From Lachnospiraceae bacterium (GTDB lineage: Bacteria; Bacillota; Clostridia; Lachnospirales; Lachnospiraceae), in the NCBI GenBank assembly GCA_023664345.1, contig JAMPFQ010000026.1, forward strand, positions 1-56,503: a stretch of 56,503 bases of DNA. Direction: 5' to 3'. Under the pieces are notes generated by a model. It saw only the letters and a program-made list of their open reading frames with translations, ran no database searches and was not told where the DNA came from. Each line of letters opens with the position of its first letter. Within the stretch, counting starts at the first letter, position 1. Shown piece after piece: positions 32,264 to 40,806 of the stretch. The position numbers and the translations under genes were made by a program.

Positions 32264-32842
32264 TCAGTTTTTTGACAGGATGAACATAAGTATTTTAGGG
32301 ATCATCAATCCTAAAATAAAAAACAGTATAGATATCAAAATATTTTTTACAAAGTTCGATCGTAAGATTTTTTCCTGTTTCTTTAAGGACAAAGCGCTGA
32401 TCTGTAATGTGGCATATAATTTCGCCATTTCCGCATTTTGAGCATGCTCCTGCTGGTCAAGCAGGGATTCAATATTTTTTTTTAGTTTTTTGGGACTATC
32501 GGTATCGGATTGTTTATACATATTGCGTTTCGCGTAAGCCTGCAGGAATTTATATATCAGCCATATCCCGGCATCCATCATTGTAAAGCAGGTTGTGACA
32601 TCCAGCAGATATGCGGCATCAAATCTTGGATAATTGGCCGTTTCCTGGCGGAAGCATTTAAAAGATTGGTATATTATTATGATCATCAGCGCAATGGCGA
32701 CATAGTTCACAAAAGATCTGAAATTCTTTATCAGGTCATTTATCCTGTCTGCTACCCACATGAGAAATAAGATGCTGGCAATGAGCATGAAAAAAACTAG
32801 AATGAATTCAAAATTAAAAATGTATTTCAGTCTAAATTCCAT
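32264..32842 (-). CDS. AT-rich membrane protein
   Basis: A 192-residue protein with four likely membrane spans (residues 10-30, 45-60, 85-105 and 165-188) and a charged cytoplasmic segment around 110-160 that could form a coiled coil (SLLDQQEHAQNAEMAKLYATLQI). I do not recognise the family. It follows another membrane protein of like composition by 15 bp, so the two form a pair. Both are poorer in G+C than their neighbours, suggesting acquisition together. Confidence 0.65.
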   Translation of the reverse strand: MEFRLKYIFNFEFILVFFMLIASILFLMWVADRINDLIKNFRSFVNYVAIALMIIIIYQSFKCFRQETANYPRFDAAYLLDVTTCFTMMDAGIWLIYKFLQAYAKRNMYKQSDTDSPKKLKKNIESLLDQQEHAQNAEMAKLYATLQISALSLKKQEKILRSNFVKNILISILFFILGLMIPKILMFILSKN

Positions 32843-32857
32843 CTATCGATCACCTGC

Positions 32858-33397
32858 CTATATCAATAAAGATGTAATGACGCCGCAGCATAAAATAAAT
32901 AATTGTACGGCAATGTTTATCTTGTCGTCCTTCTTTTCCAGCGATCTTCTGTTTCGCTCCAATCGCTCGTTTTGCTTGGAGATATCGTCAGCAAATTTCC
33001 AGAAATCTTCTTTAGAAAAGTTTTCCGGATCGATATTGGAAAAATAGGTTACGGAATCTATGAGTTCCTTTATCTCATCGCGATAACTTAGTAGTTGTTT
33101 TTTCTTTTTTTTATAAAAATATTCGGAAGGACTGCTTAATATCGAAGCAACAAAATAAAAGAAATCATCTCTTTTATGCCAGGAAAAAACGACACGCATA
33201 AACAATATAACAACGCCAAAAATCAAGGTCGTTATCAAAGGCATTTCGATAAACATTTTGATGAAATCAATCATATTGTAGATGGTTGTAATGATCGCTC
33301 TGATAAAAAATATGATTGTCGGAACTATACAGGCAAGTATAAAGACCATGAGGATGATTATGAAAAGTATGTCGGTTTTATCAGGTTTCTTTTTCAT
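32858..33397 (-). CDS. AT-rich membrane protein, partner of the previous gene
   Basis: A 179-residue protein with three N-terminal-half spans (residues 9-30, 33-55 and 62-80), a basic region KKKKKQLLSYRDEIKELI, a charged helix around SKQNERLERNRRSLEKK and a C-terminal span. The ATG at 33397 has AAGGGG eight bases upstream, preferred to the longer frame from 33463. Its promoter reads TTGAAC, 17 bases, TATACT. Function unknown; a two-gene membrane unit such as an abortive-infection effector is possible but unsupported by motifs. Confidence 0.65.
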   Translation of the reverse strand: MKKKPDKTDILFIIILMVFILACIVPTIIFFIRAIITTIYNMIDFIKMFIEMPLITTLIFGVVILFMRVVFSWHKRDDFFYFVASILSSPSEYFYKKKKKQLLSYRDEIKELIDSVTYFSNIDPENFSKEDFWKFADDISKQNERLERNRRSLEKKDDKINIAVQLFILCCGVITSLLI

Positions 33398-33453
33398 ATT
33401 TTCATCCCCTTGCGTAAATGACCAATCATGGAAATTTGATTTGACGATATCAT

Positions 33454-33482
33454 AGTATATCATTAAAATAATACATGTTCAA
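33454..33482 (-). promoter_or_regulatory. promoter of the AT-rich membrane pair
   Basis: On the minus strand TTGAAC (33482-33477), 17 bases, TATACT (33459-33454). Confidence 0.65.
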
Positions 33483-33500
33483 CAAGTTTTTGCCTCCGAT

Positions 33501-33575
33501 CCTTACATTTTTGTAAGGTTAAACCCCAAAATGTAAGGTAATTCTATTGCAGAGATTGGCTATCTGTTGTATTGT
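33501..33575 (+). promoter_or_regulatory. BceR-like operator and promoter of the BceAB-type operon
   Basis: CCTTACA-tttt-TGTAAGG (33501-33518) contains TTACA-N4-TGTAA, the form described for BceR-type regulators. A second half-site TGTAAGG begins at 33532, 20 bp (two turns) after the first. A weak promoter TTGCAG (33547), 17 bases, TATTGT (33570) follows. Confidence 0.6.
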
Positions 33576-33614
33576 TGTATCAAATCAATCATACAAATAG
33601 GCAGGAGGAACGAA

Positions 33615-34493
33615 ATGGCACTGTTAGAAGTAAAAAATGTAGGAAAAATATACACCACGCGGCTGGGCGGCAACAAGGTACAGGCCCTGGATGATGTGAA
33701 TTTCTCGGTGGAGCAGGGAGAATATGTGGCGATCATGGGAGAGTCCGGCTCCGGCAAGACAACGCTGCTGAATATCATGGCATCGCTGGATAAGCCCACC
33801 AGGGGAGCGGTGGTGCTGGCGGGGAAGAATATGGCGGAGATCAGGCAGAAAGAACTTTGCGCCTTTCGCAGGGACAATCTGGGCTTCGTGTTTCAGGATT
33901 TTAATCTGCTGGATTCGCTCTCTCTTAAGGACAATATATTTCTGCCGCTGGTGCTGGCAGGTTGTGAGTACGGGAAGATGGAGGAGCGTCTTAAGCCTCT
34001 GGCGAAGAAGCTGGGGATCGCGGAACTGTTGGAGAAGTATCCCTATGAGGTCTCCGGCGGGCAAAAGCAGAGGACAGCGGTGGCAAGGGCGCTGATCACA
34101 GAGCCCCAGATCGTGCTGGCGGACGAGCCCACGGGCGCCCTTGATTCCAAAGCCTCCGACAGGCTGCTGCACATTTTCGCGGAGGTGAACGAGGACGGAC
34201 AGACCATAGTGATGGTGACACACAGCATCCAGGCGGCCAGCCGGGCGGAGCGGGTGCTGTTTATCAAGGACGGCTGCGTGTTCAACCAGATTTACAGGGG
34301 GGACCTGCCGGATGAGGAGATGTATCGTAAGATATCGGATACCCTGACCATACTGCAGATGGAGAAGTCGAATCAGGCTGCGGATTTGCATGAAACCAGG
34401 AGAGAACAACAGAACGCCGTCCGTAAAGAGGACACGGAGCAGGCAGATCGGAATGCCCGGAAAACCGTGTGCCAGGGAAAGGGGGAAGCATAA
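33615..34493 (+). CDS. BceA-type antimicrobial-peptide ABC ATPase
   Basis: A 292-residue ATPase with Walker A GESGSGKT, Q-loop FQDFNLLD, signature VSGGQKQR, Walker B VLADEPTGALDS and switch His in VTHSIQ. The sequence LGGNKVQALDDVNFSVEQGEYVAIMGESG is typical of BceA/VraD proteins that handle bacitracin, lantibiotics and similar peptides. It has a C-terminal polar extension of about 45 residues (DLHETRREQQNAVRKEDTEQ). The permease starts at the very next base after its stop. No kinase or regulator of the Bce type is adjacent. Confidence 0.92.
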   Translation: MALLEVKNVGKIYTTRLGGNKVQALDDVNFSVEQGEYVAIMGESGSGKTTLLNIMASLDKPTRGAVVLAGKNMAEIRQKELCAFRRDNLGFVFQDFNLLDSLSLKDNIFLPLVLAGCEYGKMEERLKPLAKKLGIAELLEKYPYEVSGGQKQRTAVARALITEPQIVLADEPTGALDSKASDRLLHIFAEVNEDGQTIVMVTHSIQAASRAERVLFIKDGCVFNQIYRGDLPDEEMYRKISDTLTILQMEKSNQAADLHETRREQQNAVRKEDTEQADRNARKTVCQGKGEA

Positions 34494-36482
34494 ATGAAGC
34501 GACAGATGGATCTGCTCCCCAGAATGGCGGGCACCAACATCCGAAAGAACGGTTCCACCTATCTGCCCTATATCGGGATCAGCGTTTTTGCCATGTTCAC
34601 TTACTTTGTCTTTGACCTGATCCTGAAGAACGATATCATGTACACGCTGCCCAAGGGTGGCTACGCGCTGGTGCTTGTGGAGATCGGTTTTGCACTGTTG
34701 GGCATTATCATGGTTCCCTTTCTGTATTATACCAACAGCTTTCTCATCAAGCGCAGGAAAAGGGAACTGGGGCTATACAGCATTCTGGGACTGGAGAAGA
34801 AGCATATCGGAATCATGATGTTCTGGGAGAGCCTGATTATCTATGGAATCGTGCTGGCAGCGGCGATCGCGCTGGGGCTGCTATTCTCGCGGCTGATCTT
34901 TCTGCTGCTGCTGAATCTGGCGAAAATGCCGGTGAATGTGAAATTTACGGTAAGCCCCGCTGCCATTCTGGATACCATGGCGTTTTACGCCTTTATCACC
35001 GGGCTGAATCTCTTTGTGAATCTGATCCAAGTGGGTAAGACCAATCCGGTGGAACTCATGGGGGATGCCAGAAGCGGGGAGAAGACGCCTCGATTCACCT
35101 GGCTTTGGAGCGGCCTTGGGTTGTTGGCGCTGGGAGGGGGCTATTATACGGCGGTCAGTGCGCAATTAAACAGTATGATTTTTTTGGATTTCTTTCTTGC
35201 CATCTTTTTGGTGGTCATTGGAACCTATTTTTTATTTACCTCAGGAAGTATCATGTTTTTGAAAGGCATGAAGAAGAGGAAAAGGCTCTATTATCGGTCG
35301 GACAATTTCATCACTGTGTCCGGTATGCTCTACCGCATGAAGAAAAATGCCGCCAGTCTTTCCAATATCTGTATTTTCGCTACCATGGTGATCATTACGG
35401 TGGTGTGCTCTGTGGCGGTATATCTGGGGATGGATTCCATCATCGGCAGACAGTATGTCAGGAATGTGCAGGCAACATTCATCGGGCAGGAGCCTGTGGA
35501 CAGGCAGGCGCTGGAGGAGCAGGTGGCAGCCCTGACAGCGCAGTATGGTGTGGAGCCGGAGAATTACCTGAGTTATGCGAGGATAAAGCTGACCGCCCAT
35601 CTGAACGGGGAACAGTTCAGCGTAAAGATAGAGCAGAAAGAAGACTATGAGAACTGGTTCACGCTGAAGCTTCTCACCCTGGAGGAATACAACCGGGCGG
35701 AGGGAGTGGCGGAGAGCCTGGAGCCGGGGGAAATACTGATTTATTCCACGGGAAAGGATTTTGACAGCGACAGGGTATTTTTTGAGGAGAAAGAATTTAT
35801 CGTGAAAAAGGAGCTGGAGAGCAGCACGCTTGATTTCCCTAAGATGGACGTCGATACCTTTGAGCGCACTTATATCATTGTCGCGGCGGATGAAAGCGAC
35901 CTGCGGGAGATCGCGGGAAGTCTGGAAACGGATGCGGATGACAGCTGGGTCTATGTCTGCGGCTTCGACCTTCCTCTGGAGAGCCAGGCGGCGGATGGCT
36001 TTTCCGAAGCTTTTGAGGAGTATGCGTCCGGGCTGAACGGATTCGCGGGCTGTCAGGATTATCGGCAGCGGATGCTGGATTCTGAGAGCATGTACGGCAG
36101 TCTGCTGTTCATCGGCATCTTTTTTGGGCTGATCTTTCTGATCTGTCTGCTGATCATCATGTATTACAAGCAGATCACGGAGGGTTTTGAGGATCAGAAG
36201 AATTTCGAGATCATGCAGAAGGTAGGTTTAAACGACGATGAGATTCGACGTACTATCAGAAAGCAGATCAGGATGGTATTCCTGTTGCCCCTGGCGGGGG
36301 CGTTGTGCCACACGGCGGTGGCAATAAGGATGATTCTGCTGTTGCTGGGAGCTATTCGTTTCTATGAGAAAAATCTGCTGTATCTGTGCGCCCTGGTGAC
36401 TTCCTGCGCTTTCGCGGTATTTTACGGCTTGTGCTACAAGCGGACATCGGGTACTTATTACAGGATTGTGAAACAGATGTGA
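34494..36482 (+). CDS. BceB-type ABC permease
   Basis: A 662-residue permease with ten membrane spans in the BceB layout: four FtsX spans at the N-terminal side (from residue 20), two central spans (about 205-255), a large extracellular domain (residues 310-520, about the usual 200) and three C-terminal spans. The motif KRRKRELGLYSILGLEKKHIG is family-typical. BceB proteins bind the antimicrobial peptide and signal to a BceS kinase. The matching two-component system is not in this window. Confidence 0.92.
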   Translation: MKRQMDLLPRMAGTNIRKNGSTYLPYIGISVFAMFTYFVFDLILKNDIMYTLPKGGYALVLVEIGFALLGIIMVPFLYYTNSFLIKRRKRELGLYSILGLEKKHIGIMMFWESLIIYGIVLAAAIALGLLFSRLIFLLLLNLAKMPVNVKFTVSPAAILDTMAFYAFITGLNLFVNLIQVGKTNPVELMGDARSGEKTPRFTWLWSGLGLLALGGGYYTAVSAQLNSMIFLDFFLAIFLVVIGTYFLFTSGSIMFLKGMKKRKRLYYRSDNFITVSGMLYRMKKNAASLSNICIFATMVIITVVCSVAVYLGMDSIIGRQYVRNVQATFIGQEPVDRQALEEQVAALTAQYGVEPENYLSYARIKLTAHLNGEQFSVKIEQKEDYENWFTLKLLTLEEYNRAEGVAESLEPGEILIYSTGKDFDSDRVFFEEKEFIVKKELESSTLDFPKMDVDTFERTYIIVAADESDLREIAGSLETDADDSWVYVCGFDLPLESQAADGFSEAFEEYASGLNGFAGCQDYRQRMLDSESMYGSLLFIGIFFGLIFLICLLIIMYYKQITEGFEDQKNFEIMQKVGLNDDEIRRTIRKQIRMVFLLPLAGALCHTAVAIRMILLLLGAIRFYEKNLLYLCALVTSCAFAVFYGLCYKRTSGTYYRIVKQM

Positions 36483-36487
36483 TTAAG

Positions 36488-36516
36488 TTGACTTGCGCGG
36501 GGAATTCTACTACAAT
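36488..36516 (+). promoter_or_regulatory. promoter of the SDR gene
   Basis: TTGACT (36488-36493), 17 bases, TACAAT (36511-36516). It begins six bases after the permease stop. Confidence 0.65.
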
Positions 36517-36615
36517 GGAAAGGAAGATCCTGTGCCCCGCGCTGTCCGGCACAGGGCGGAACAGGCGCAGTCCCGGACAGACCGGGCTGACAGGGCGGCG
36601 CAGAAACGAGGGTAT

Positions 36616-37362
36616 ATGGAATTAGAAGGAAAAGTAGCAATCGTGACAGGCGGAAGCAGGGGCATTGGATTTGCCACTGTAAAGGCTTTCGTGGAGCAGG
36701 GGGCGTCCGTGGTGCTGTGCGCCAGCCGCCAGGAGACGGCGGATAAGGCCGTGGCACAGTTGAAGGAAGCGTATCCCGAGGCGAAGGTGGAGGGGATCTG
36801 GCCGAACCTGAGCAGCCTTGCGGATGTGCAGGAGACCTTTGGCAAGGTGGCGGAAAAATACGGAAGCATTGATATTCTGGTGAACAATGCCGGAGCTTCT
36901 GAGAACACTCCTTTTTCCGATTATACGGAAGAAACCTTTGACAAGGTGATGGACTTGAACGTAAAAGGCATGTTCAACTGTTCCAAGGCGGTGGAGCCGG
37001 TGATGGAGAAGCAGGGCAGCGGCGTGATCCTGAACACGTCCTCCATGGTCAGCATTTCCGGACAGCCCGGCGGAGTGGCTTATCCCACCTCCAAGTTTGC
37101 GGTGAACGGATTTACGCTCTCCCTGGCCAGGGAACTGGGACCCAAGGGAATCCGTGTGAACGCGGTGGCTCCCGGCATCACGGAGACGGATATGATGAAA
37201 GCGGTGCCCAAAGAGGTCATCGAGCCCATGATCGCCAGGATCCCCCTGCGCCGTCTGGGACAGCCGGAGGATATCGCCAACGCTTTCGTATTCCTGGCGT
37301 CGGAGAAAGCTTCCTATATCAGCGGAGTGGTGCTCAGCGTGGACGGTCTGATGAGATCCTGA
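36616..37362 (+). CDS. SDR-family oxidoreductase (FabG-like)
   Basis: A 248-residue short-chain dehydrogenase: NAD(P) motif TGGSRGIGF, NNAG (LVNNAGASENTPF), catalytic Ser and YxxxK in NTSSMVSISGQPGGVAYPTSK, and the C-terminal SYISGVVLSVDGLM. It reduces a ketone or oxidises an alcohol. Similarity to FabG is general; it is not in a fatty-acid gene cluster, so a different substrate is likely. The ATG at 36616 follows GAGGG. The 100-base stretch between promoter and start has no other gene. Confidence 0.9.
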   Translation: MELEGKVAIVTGGSRGIGFATVKAFVEQGASVVLCASRQETADKAVAQLKEAYPEAKVEGIWPNLSSLADVQETFGKVAEKYGSIDILVNNAGASENTPFSDYTEETFDKVMDLNVKGMFNCSKAVEPVMEKQGSGVILNTSSMVSISGQPGGVAYPTSKFAVNGFTLSLARELGPKGIRVNAVAPGITETDMMKAVPKEVIEPMIARIPLRRLGQPEDIANAFVFLASEKASYISGVVLSVDGLMRS

Positions 37363-37419
37363 TGCGTCAGTGAAAAAGCACCCGATCCCTCCTTTCTGCA
37401 TATGATATGATGAGCGCAT

Positions 37420-37643
37420 GGGGAAAACAAGCGACGCGAAGCGGCATTTGTTTTCCCTGCGCCATCAACGAGCAAACGGTCTGCGAAGCAGACAAAGGAG
37501 CGCGAAAGCGCGGGTTTGCGAGTCTGAAGCGTGATAGGGGAAAACAAGCGACGCGAAGCGGCATTTGTTTTCCCTGCGCCATCAACGAGCAAACGGTCTG
37601 CGAAGCAGACAAAGGAGCGCGAAAGCGCGGGTTTGCGAGTCTG
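37420..37643. repeat. tandem palindromic element, two 107-bp copies
   Basis: Copies at 37420-37526 and 37537-37643 appear identical, joined by 10 bp. Each has a 10-bp stem GGGAAAACAA/TTGTTTTCCC (37421-37457) and then a three-way junction: GCAAAC/GTTTGC (37472-37477 with 37514-37519) encloses GTCTGC-gaa-GCAGAC and GCGC-GAAA-GCGC. The GAAA loop is a GNRA tetraloop, suggesting selection on RNA folding. It sits between the SDR gene and the Csp-like protease. Confidence 0.85.
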
Positions 37644-37669
37644 GATCATAGCAGGAGGGAGGTTTTTTG

Positions 37670-39391
37670 ATGCCTGTTGATTGTAGAGAAAATATACTTT
37701 CTGAAGAATACTATGATGTGATCCTGGACTTTCCCATGTGGGTGCTGGGTTCCAGCGCGGAGGGACTGTGCCATACGGATATCGGGAGCGATTACACGAT
37801 TGTTTATTTTCCAATCAATCTGTTGATGGACGCGGAGGATTACTTTTTTTCCTACAGAAGCGTCCCGAAAATCTACGGACTGATGCAGGAGGGCGGCTCT
37901 ATAGGCGGGTTTGACCCTAACAGTCTGATAGACAGTGGGATCACCCAGATTCAGAGGGAACCCCTGGCCCTCACCGGGAGGGGTGTGGTGATCTGTGTGA
38001 TCGATACCGGCATAGACTATACCAGCCCGGTGTTCCGGAATGAGGATGGCAGCAGCCGTATCCTGGCGATCTGGGATCAGACGATCCAGACAGGGAATCC
38101 GCCGGAAGGTTTTCAATATGGTACGGAATACACCAGGGAGGACATCAATCGTGCCCTGCAGTCGGAGGATCCCTATTCCGTTGTGCCCAGCAGGGATGAG
38201 ATTGGCCATGGAAGCGCCCTTGCTTCCGCTGCGGCGGGAAGCAAGCTGAACGGCGGCTTCTCTTTCCAGGGAGCGGCTCCTGACGCGGATATCGTGGTGG
38301 TAAAATTAAAGCAGTGCAAGCAATACCTCCGGCAGTTTTACCTGGTGCCGGGGAGTGTGCCCGCCTATCAGGAAAACGACATTATGCTGGCAGTCCAATA
38401 CGTGGACAGCTTTGTGGATACGTTCAGCAGACCCGTGGTCATATGCCTGGGGCTGGGCACCAATTATGGCGACCATACGGGAAGTTCGCCGCTGGGCAGG
38501 TATCTGAATTCAATCGCGGTGAAGCGCAGCCGGGCAGTGGTGGTGGCAGGAGGTAACGAGGGCAGCGCCGGACATCATTTTCAGGGTCAGCTGGCCAGTC
38601 CGGCTTCCGGCGGAACAAATGTCGCCGCGGTGGAGGTGCGGGTGGTAGACGGGGCGGAGGGGTTCTTCCTGGAACTGTGGGGAAGCCTGCCTGATGTCTA
38701 TACGGTGTCTGTCCGCACGCCCGGAGGGGAGCGGATCCGGCCCATCAGGCTGGGGATCAACGACGCCATCACCTACAGCTTTATTTATGAGAGGAGCAGG
38801 GTGACCATTGCCGGATTCCTGGTGGAACCGGCGTCAGGCGAGGAACTGGTGGTGATGAGGGTGCAGGATCCCACGCCGGGCATATGGACTTTCCAGGTGG
38901 AGGCCGCCGCGGACATCCACAACGGGGAATTTAACATGTGGCTGCCCATCACGCAGTTTCTGTCGGCGCCGGTGTATTTCCTGGAGCCGTCGCCCTATAT
39001 CACGCTCACGGAGCCGTCCCTGGCGTCCAACGTCATCTGCGTGTCCACCTATGATGCCACCAATGACAGCTTTTATATCAATTCAGGAAGAGGTTATTCC
39101 CGGTGCGGCACCATCAGGCCGGATCTGGCAGCGCCGGGGGTGAACGTATCCACCTTGAACGGCCGGGAGTCCAACAGTTCCCTGGCGGCGGCCATCACCA
39201 CGGGGGCTGTGGCGCAGTTCATGCAGTGGGCCGTGGTGGAGCAGAACAACGGCGTGGTGGAAAGCCAGGAGATCAAAAGTTACCTGATCCGCGGTGCATC
39301 CAGGAGCATTGATATGACGTATCCGAACCGGGAGTGGGGGTATGGAAGGCTGAACATGGTAGGGACGTTTGACGCGCTGATCGGGGTGTGA
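37670..39391 (+). CDS. subtilisin-family serine protease, Csp-like
   Basis: A 573-residue S8 protease without signal peptide. The triad is visible: Asp in GVVICVIDTGIDY, His in DEIGHGSALASAAAG, Ser in ESNSSLAAAITTGAVA; the oxyanion region is VVVAGGNEGSAG. The insertion of a jellyroll-like domain between the last two (about residues 310-440) is typical of the clostridial Csp germination proteases CspB/CspA/CspC, which process the pro-form of the cortex lytic enzyme SleC. The first 90 residues resemble a Csp prodomain. All three catalytic residues are kept, so it is probably active. GGAGGGAGG precedes the ATG. Confidence 0.85.
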   Translation: MPVDCRENILSEEYYDVILDFPMWVLGSSAEGLCHTDIGSDYTIVYFPINLLMDAEDYFFSYRSVPKIYGLMQEGGSIGGFDPNSLIDSGITQIQREPLALTGRGVVICVIDTGIDYTSPVFRNEDGSSRILAIWDQTIQTGNPPEGFQYGTEYTREDINRALQSEDPYSVVPSRDEIGHGSALASAAAGSKLNGGFSFQGAAPDADIVVVKLKQCKQYLRQFYLVPGSVPAYQENDIMLAVQYVDSFVDTFSRPVVICLGLGTNYGDHTGSSPLGRYLNSIAVKRSRAVVVAGGNEGSAGHHFQGQLASPASGGTNVAAVEVRVVDGAEGFFLELWGSLPDVYTVSVRTPGGERIRPIRLGINDAITYSFIYERSRVTIAGFLVEPASGEELVVMRVQDPTPGIWTFQVEAAADIHNGEFNMWLPITQFLSAPVYFLEPSPYITLTEPSLASNVICVSTYDATNDSFYINSGRGYSRCGTIRPDLAAPGVNVSTLNGRESNSSLAAAITTGAVAQFMQWAVVEQNNGVVESQEIKSYLIRGASRSIDMTYPNREWGYGRLNMVGTFDALIGV

Positions 39392-39404
39392 GGCCTTTGC
39401 GGTA

Positions 39405-39674
39405 CAAAAAGAGGCTGCCATATTCTTTTGCGCCAAATAATTGTGAAACGATAACGGAACAGCCCATGTTGCATCCAAACGCAAATGCAATAAAGATAAG
39501 AGTGACCTCATAACTGTTTCCAACAGCCGCAAGCGCATTTTCCCCAATAAATCTGCCTGCGACCAGACTATCAGCTATATTGTAAAGCTGCTGAAAAATA
39601 ATGCTGCCAAACAGGGGCAGGCAGAATTTCCATAATACTGTCTGGGGATCGCCTACTGTCAGATCTTTGTTCAT
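39405..39674 (-). pseudogene. MATE transporter, N-terminal fragment
   Basis: The first 90 residues of a MATE pump are intact (MNKDLTVGDPQTVLWKFCLP, LYNIADSLVAGRFIGENALA, VSQLFGAKEYGSLF). Beyond that the frame enters the antisense of the protease gene and homology stops, so about 350 residues and ten spans are missing. The break lies about 13 bp from the protease stop codon. The truncated gene is near the HxlR regulator gene, which may once have controlled it. Confidence 0.8.
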
Positions 39675-39895
39675 TATACCATATTTCCGTGCGCTCCGAC
39701 GTACACTTGATTCAGAAGTTGGCTCAATGCCCTTCTGTGTCAACATTATACAATATATTCCAAGCCGTTCCGTACAGATCATTTCAGATAAGGGGCGTGG
39801 GAGAAGCCTCGCGGCAGATACCTTTTGCAAATTTTTGGAAACAAGCCGGATCGAAATGCAATAATTCAAAATGGCAGCGGTTCAGGAAAGCGCTT

Positions 39896-40237
39896 TCACT
39901 TGAGGCCTGGTGAGCCCATATTGACCGACCACTTTGCCAGTTCTGACAGGATCGGCAGCAGATCTTTTGTCAGGTCTGTTGTTTCGTACTCCACCCGGGC
40001 AGGGATCTCCATATATGCGGTACGTTTTATAAGCCCGTTGTCCTCCAACTCTTTCAGGGATTTGGCCAGCATGGTATTGGAGATCCCTTTGATCTTTCGT
40101 TTCAGTTCATTGTAACGTGTAGCCCCGCTGGCGCTCAGGGAACACAGGATAGAAAGTTTCCATTTTCCGCCGAGAGCGTCTGACACTTTTTGCAGCGGGC
40201 ATGTTTCCGTACAGGGGCAGGTATGGCTGACTGTCAT
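39896..40237 (-). CDS. HxlR-family regulator
   Basis: A 113-residue winged-helix protein beginning MTVSHTCPCTETCPLQKVSD; the family signature GGKWKLSILCSL, RYNELKRKIKGISNTMLAKSLKELEDNGLI and YETTDLTKDLLPIL are clear. The four Cys residues near the N-terminus could sense oxidants, electrophiles or a metal, as in several HxlR proteins. The ATG at 40237 follows AAGGAG at nine bases; an upstream TTG would overlap this site. It faces away from the flavodoxin operon. Confidence 0.93.
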   Translation of the reverse strand: MTVSHTCPCTETCPLQKVSDALGGKWKLSILCSLSASGATRYNELKRKIKGISNTMLAKSLKELEDNGLIKRTAYMEIPARVEYETTDLTKDLLPILSELAKWSVNMGSPGLK

Positions 40238-40293
40238 GGGTATCTTCTCCTTCAACTCAGTTTTTTCTTACTTACTCATAAATAACTTGGTAA

Positions 40294-40334
40294 TTGACAC
40301 CTGATAAGTGCACCAATATAATTATATATGGTGC
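40294..40334 (+). promoter_or_regulatory. promoter and HxlR-type operator of the flavodoxin operon
   Basis: A consensus promoter: TTGACA (40294-40299), 17 bases, TATAAT (40317-40322). The dyad GCACCA (40310-40315) / TGGTGC (40329-40334) straddles the -10 element and is the candidate HxlR site. Confidence 0.75.
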
Positions 40335-40384
40335 GGAAATAAGAGTAAAGCATTTTTTTGGAGCATGCAGAAAGAGGTGCGATT

Positions 40385-40804
40385 ATGAATGTAGCAGTGA
40401 GATATTACACAAGGTCAGGAAACACAAAGAAACTTGCCGAAGCAGTTGCGGATGCGGTCGGTGTGAAAGCAGAGACAACCGGGAACGCGCTTAGGGAGGA
40501 TGTGGATATCCTTTTCCTGTGCAGTTCGGTCTATGCTTATGGTGTAGACGAAAGTGTCAAAAGGTTTATTTCAGGCATCCATGTGCAAGTCGGGAAAGTT
40601 GTGAATGTCAGTACGGCCGCACTGGTAAGATCCACTTATAAGCAGGTGGGAAAACTTCTGAAAGAAAAGGGGATTCCGCAGGCGGAAGAAGAATTTTACT
40701 GTAAGGGTTCTTTCGGACCGATGCATAAGGGAAAGCCGGATGAAAACGACTGTAAAAATGCCGCTGCGTTTGCAAAGAAGATTGTGGGAAAGAAGGGAAT
40801 GTGA
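40385..40804 (+). CDS. flavodoxin-like protein
   Basis: A 139-residue protein with the flavodoxin phosphate loop YTRSGNTKKLAEAV (residues 8-21) and the conserved LCSSVYAYGVDESV region. Flavodoxins carry one or two electrons on FMN. Here it leads an operon with a membrane protein and a radical SAM enzyme, so it is the probable electron donor that reduces the radical SAM iron-sulphur cluster. The ATG at 40385 follows AGAGGTG. Confidence 0.88.
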   Translation: MNVAVRYYTRSGNTKKLAEAVADAVGVKAETTGNALREDVDILFLCSSVYAYGVDESVKRFISGIHVQVGKVVNVSTAALVRSTYKQVGKLLKEKGIPQAEEEFYCKGSFGPMHKGKPDENDCKNAAAFAKKIVGKKGM

Positions 40805-40806
40805 TC

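Noticed and set aside
30783..37643. CRISPR arrays at the tandem repeats
   Set aside because: Two units only, repeats over 100 bp, no unique spacers and no cas genes.
37407..37670. Open frames through the 107-bp tandem repeats, both strands
   Set aside because: They arise because the unit (117-bp period) is a multiple of three; composition follows the hairpins, not codon use.
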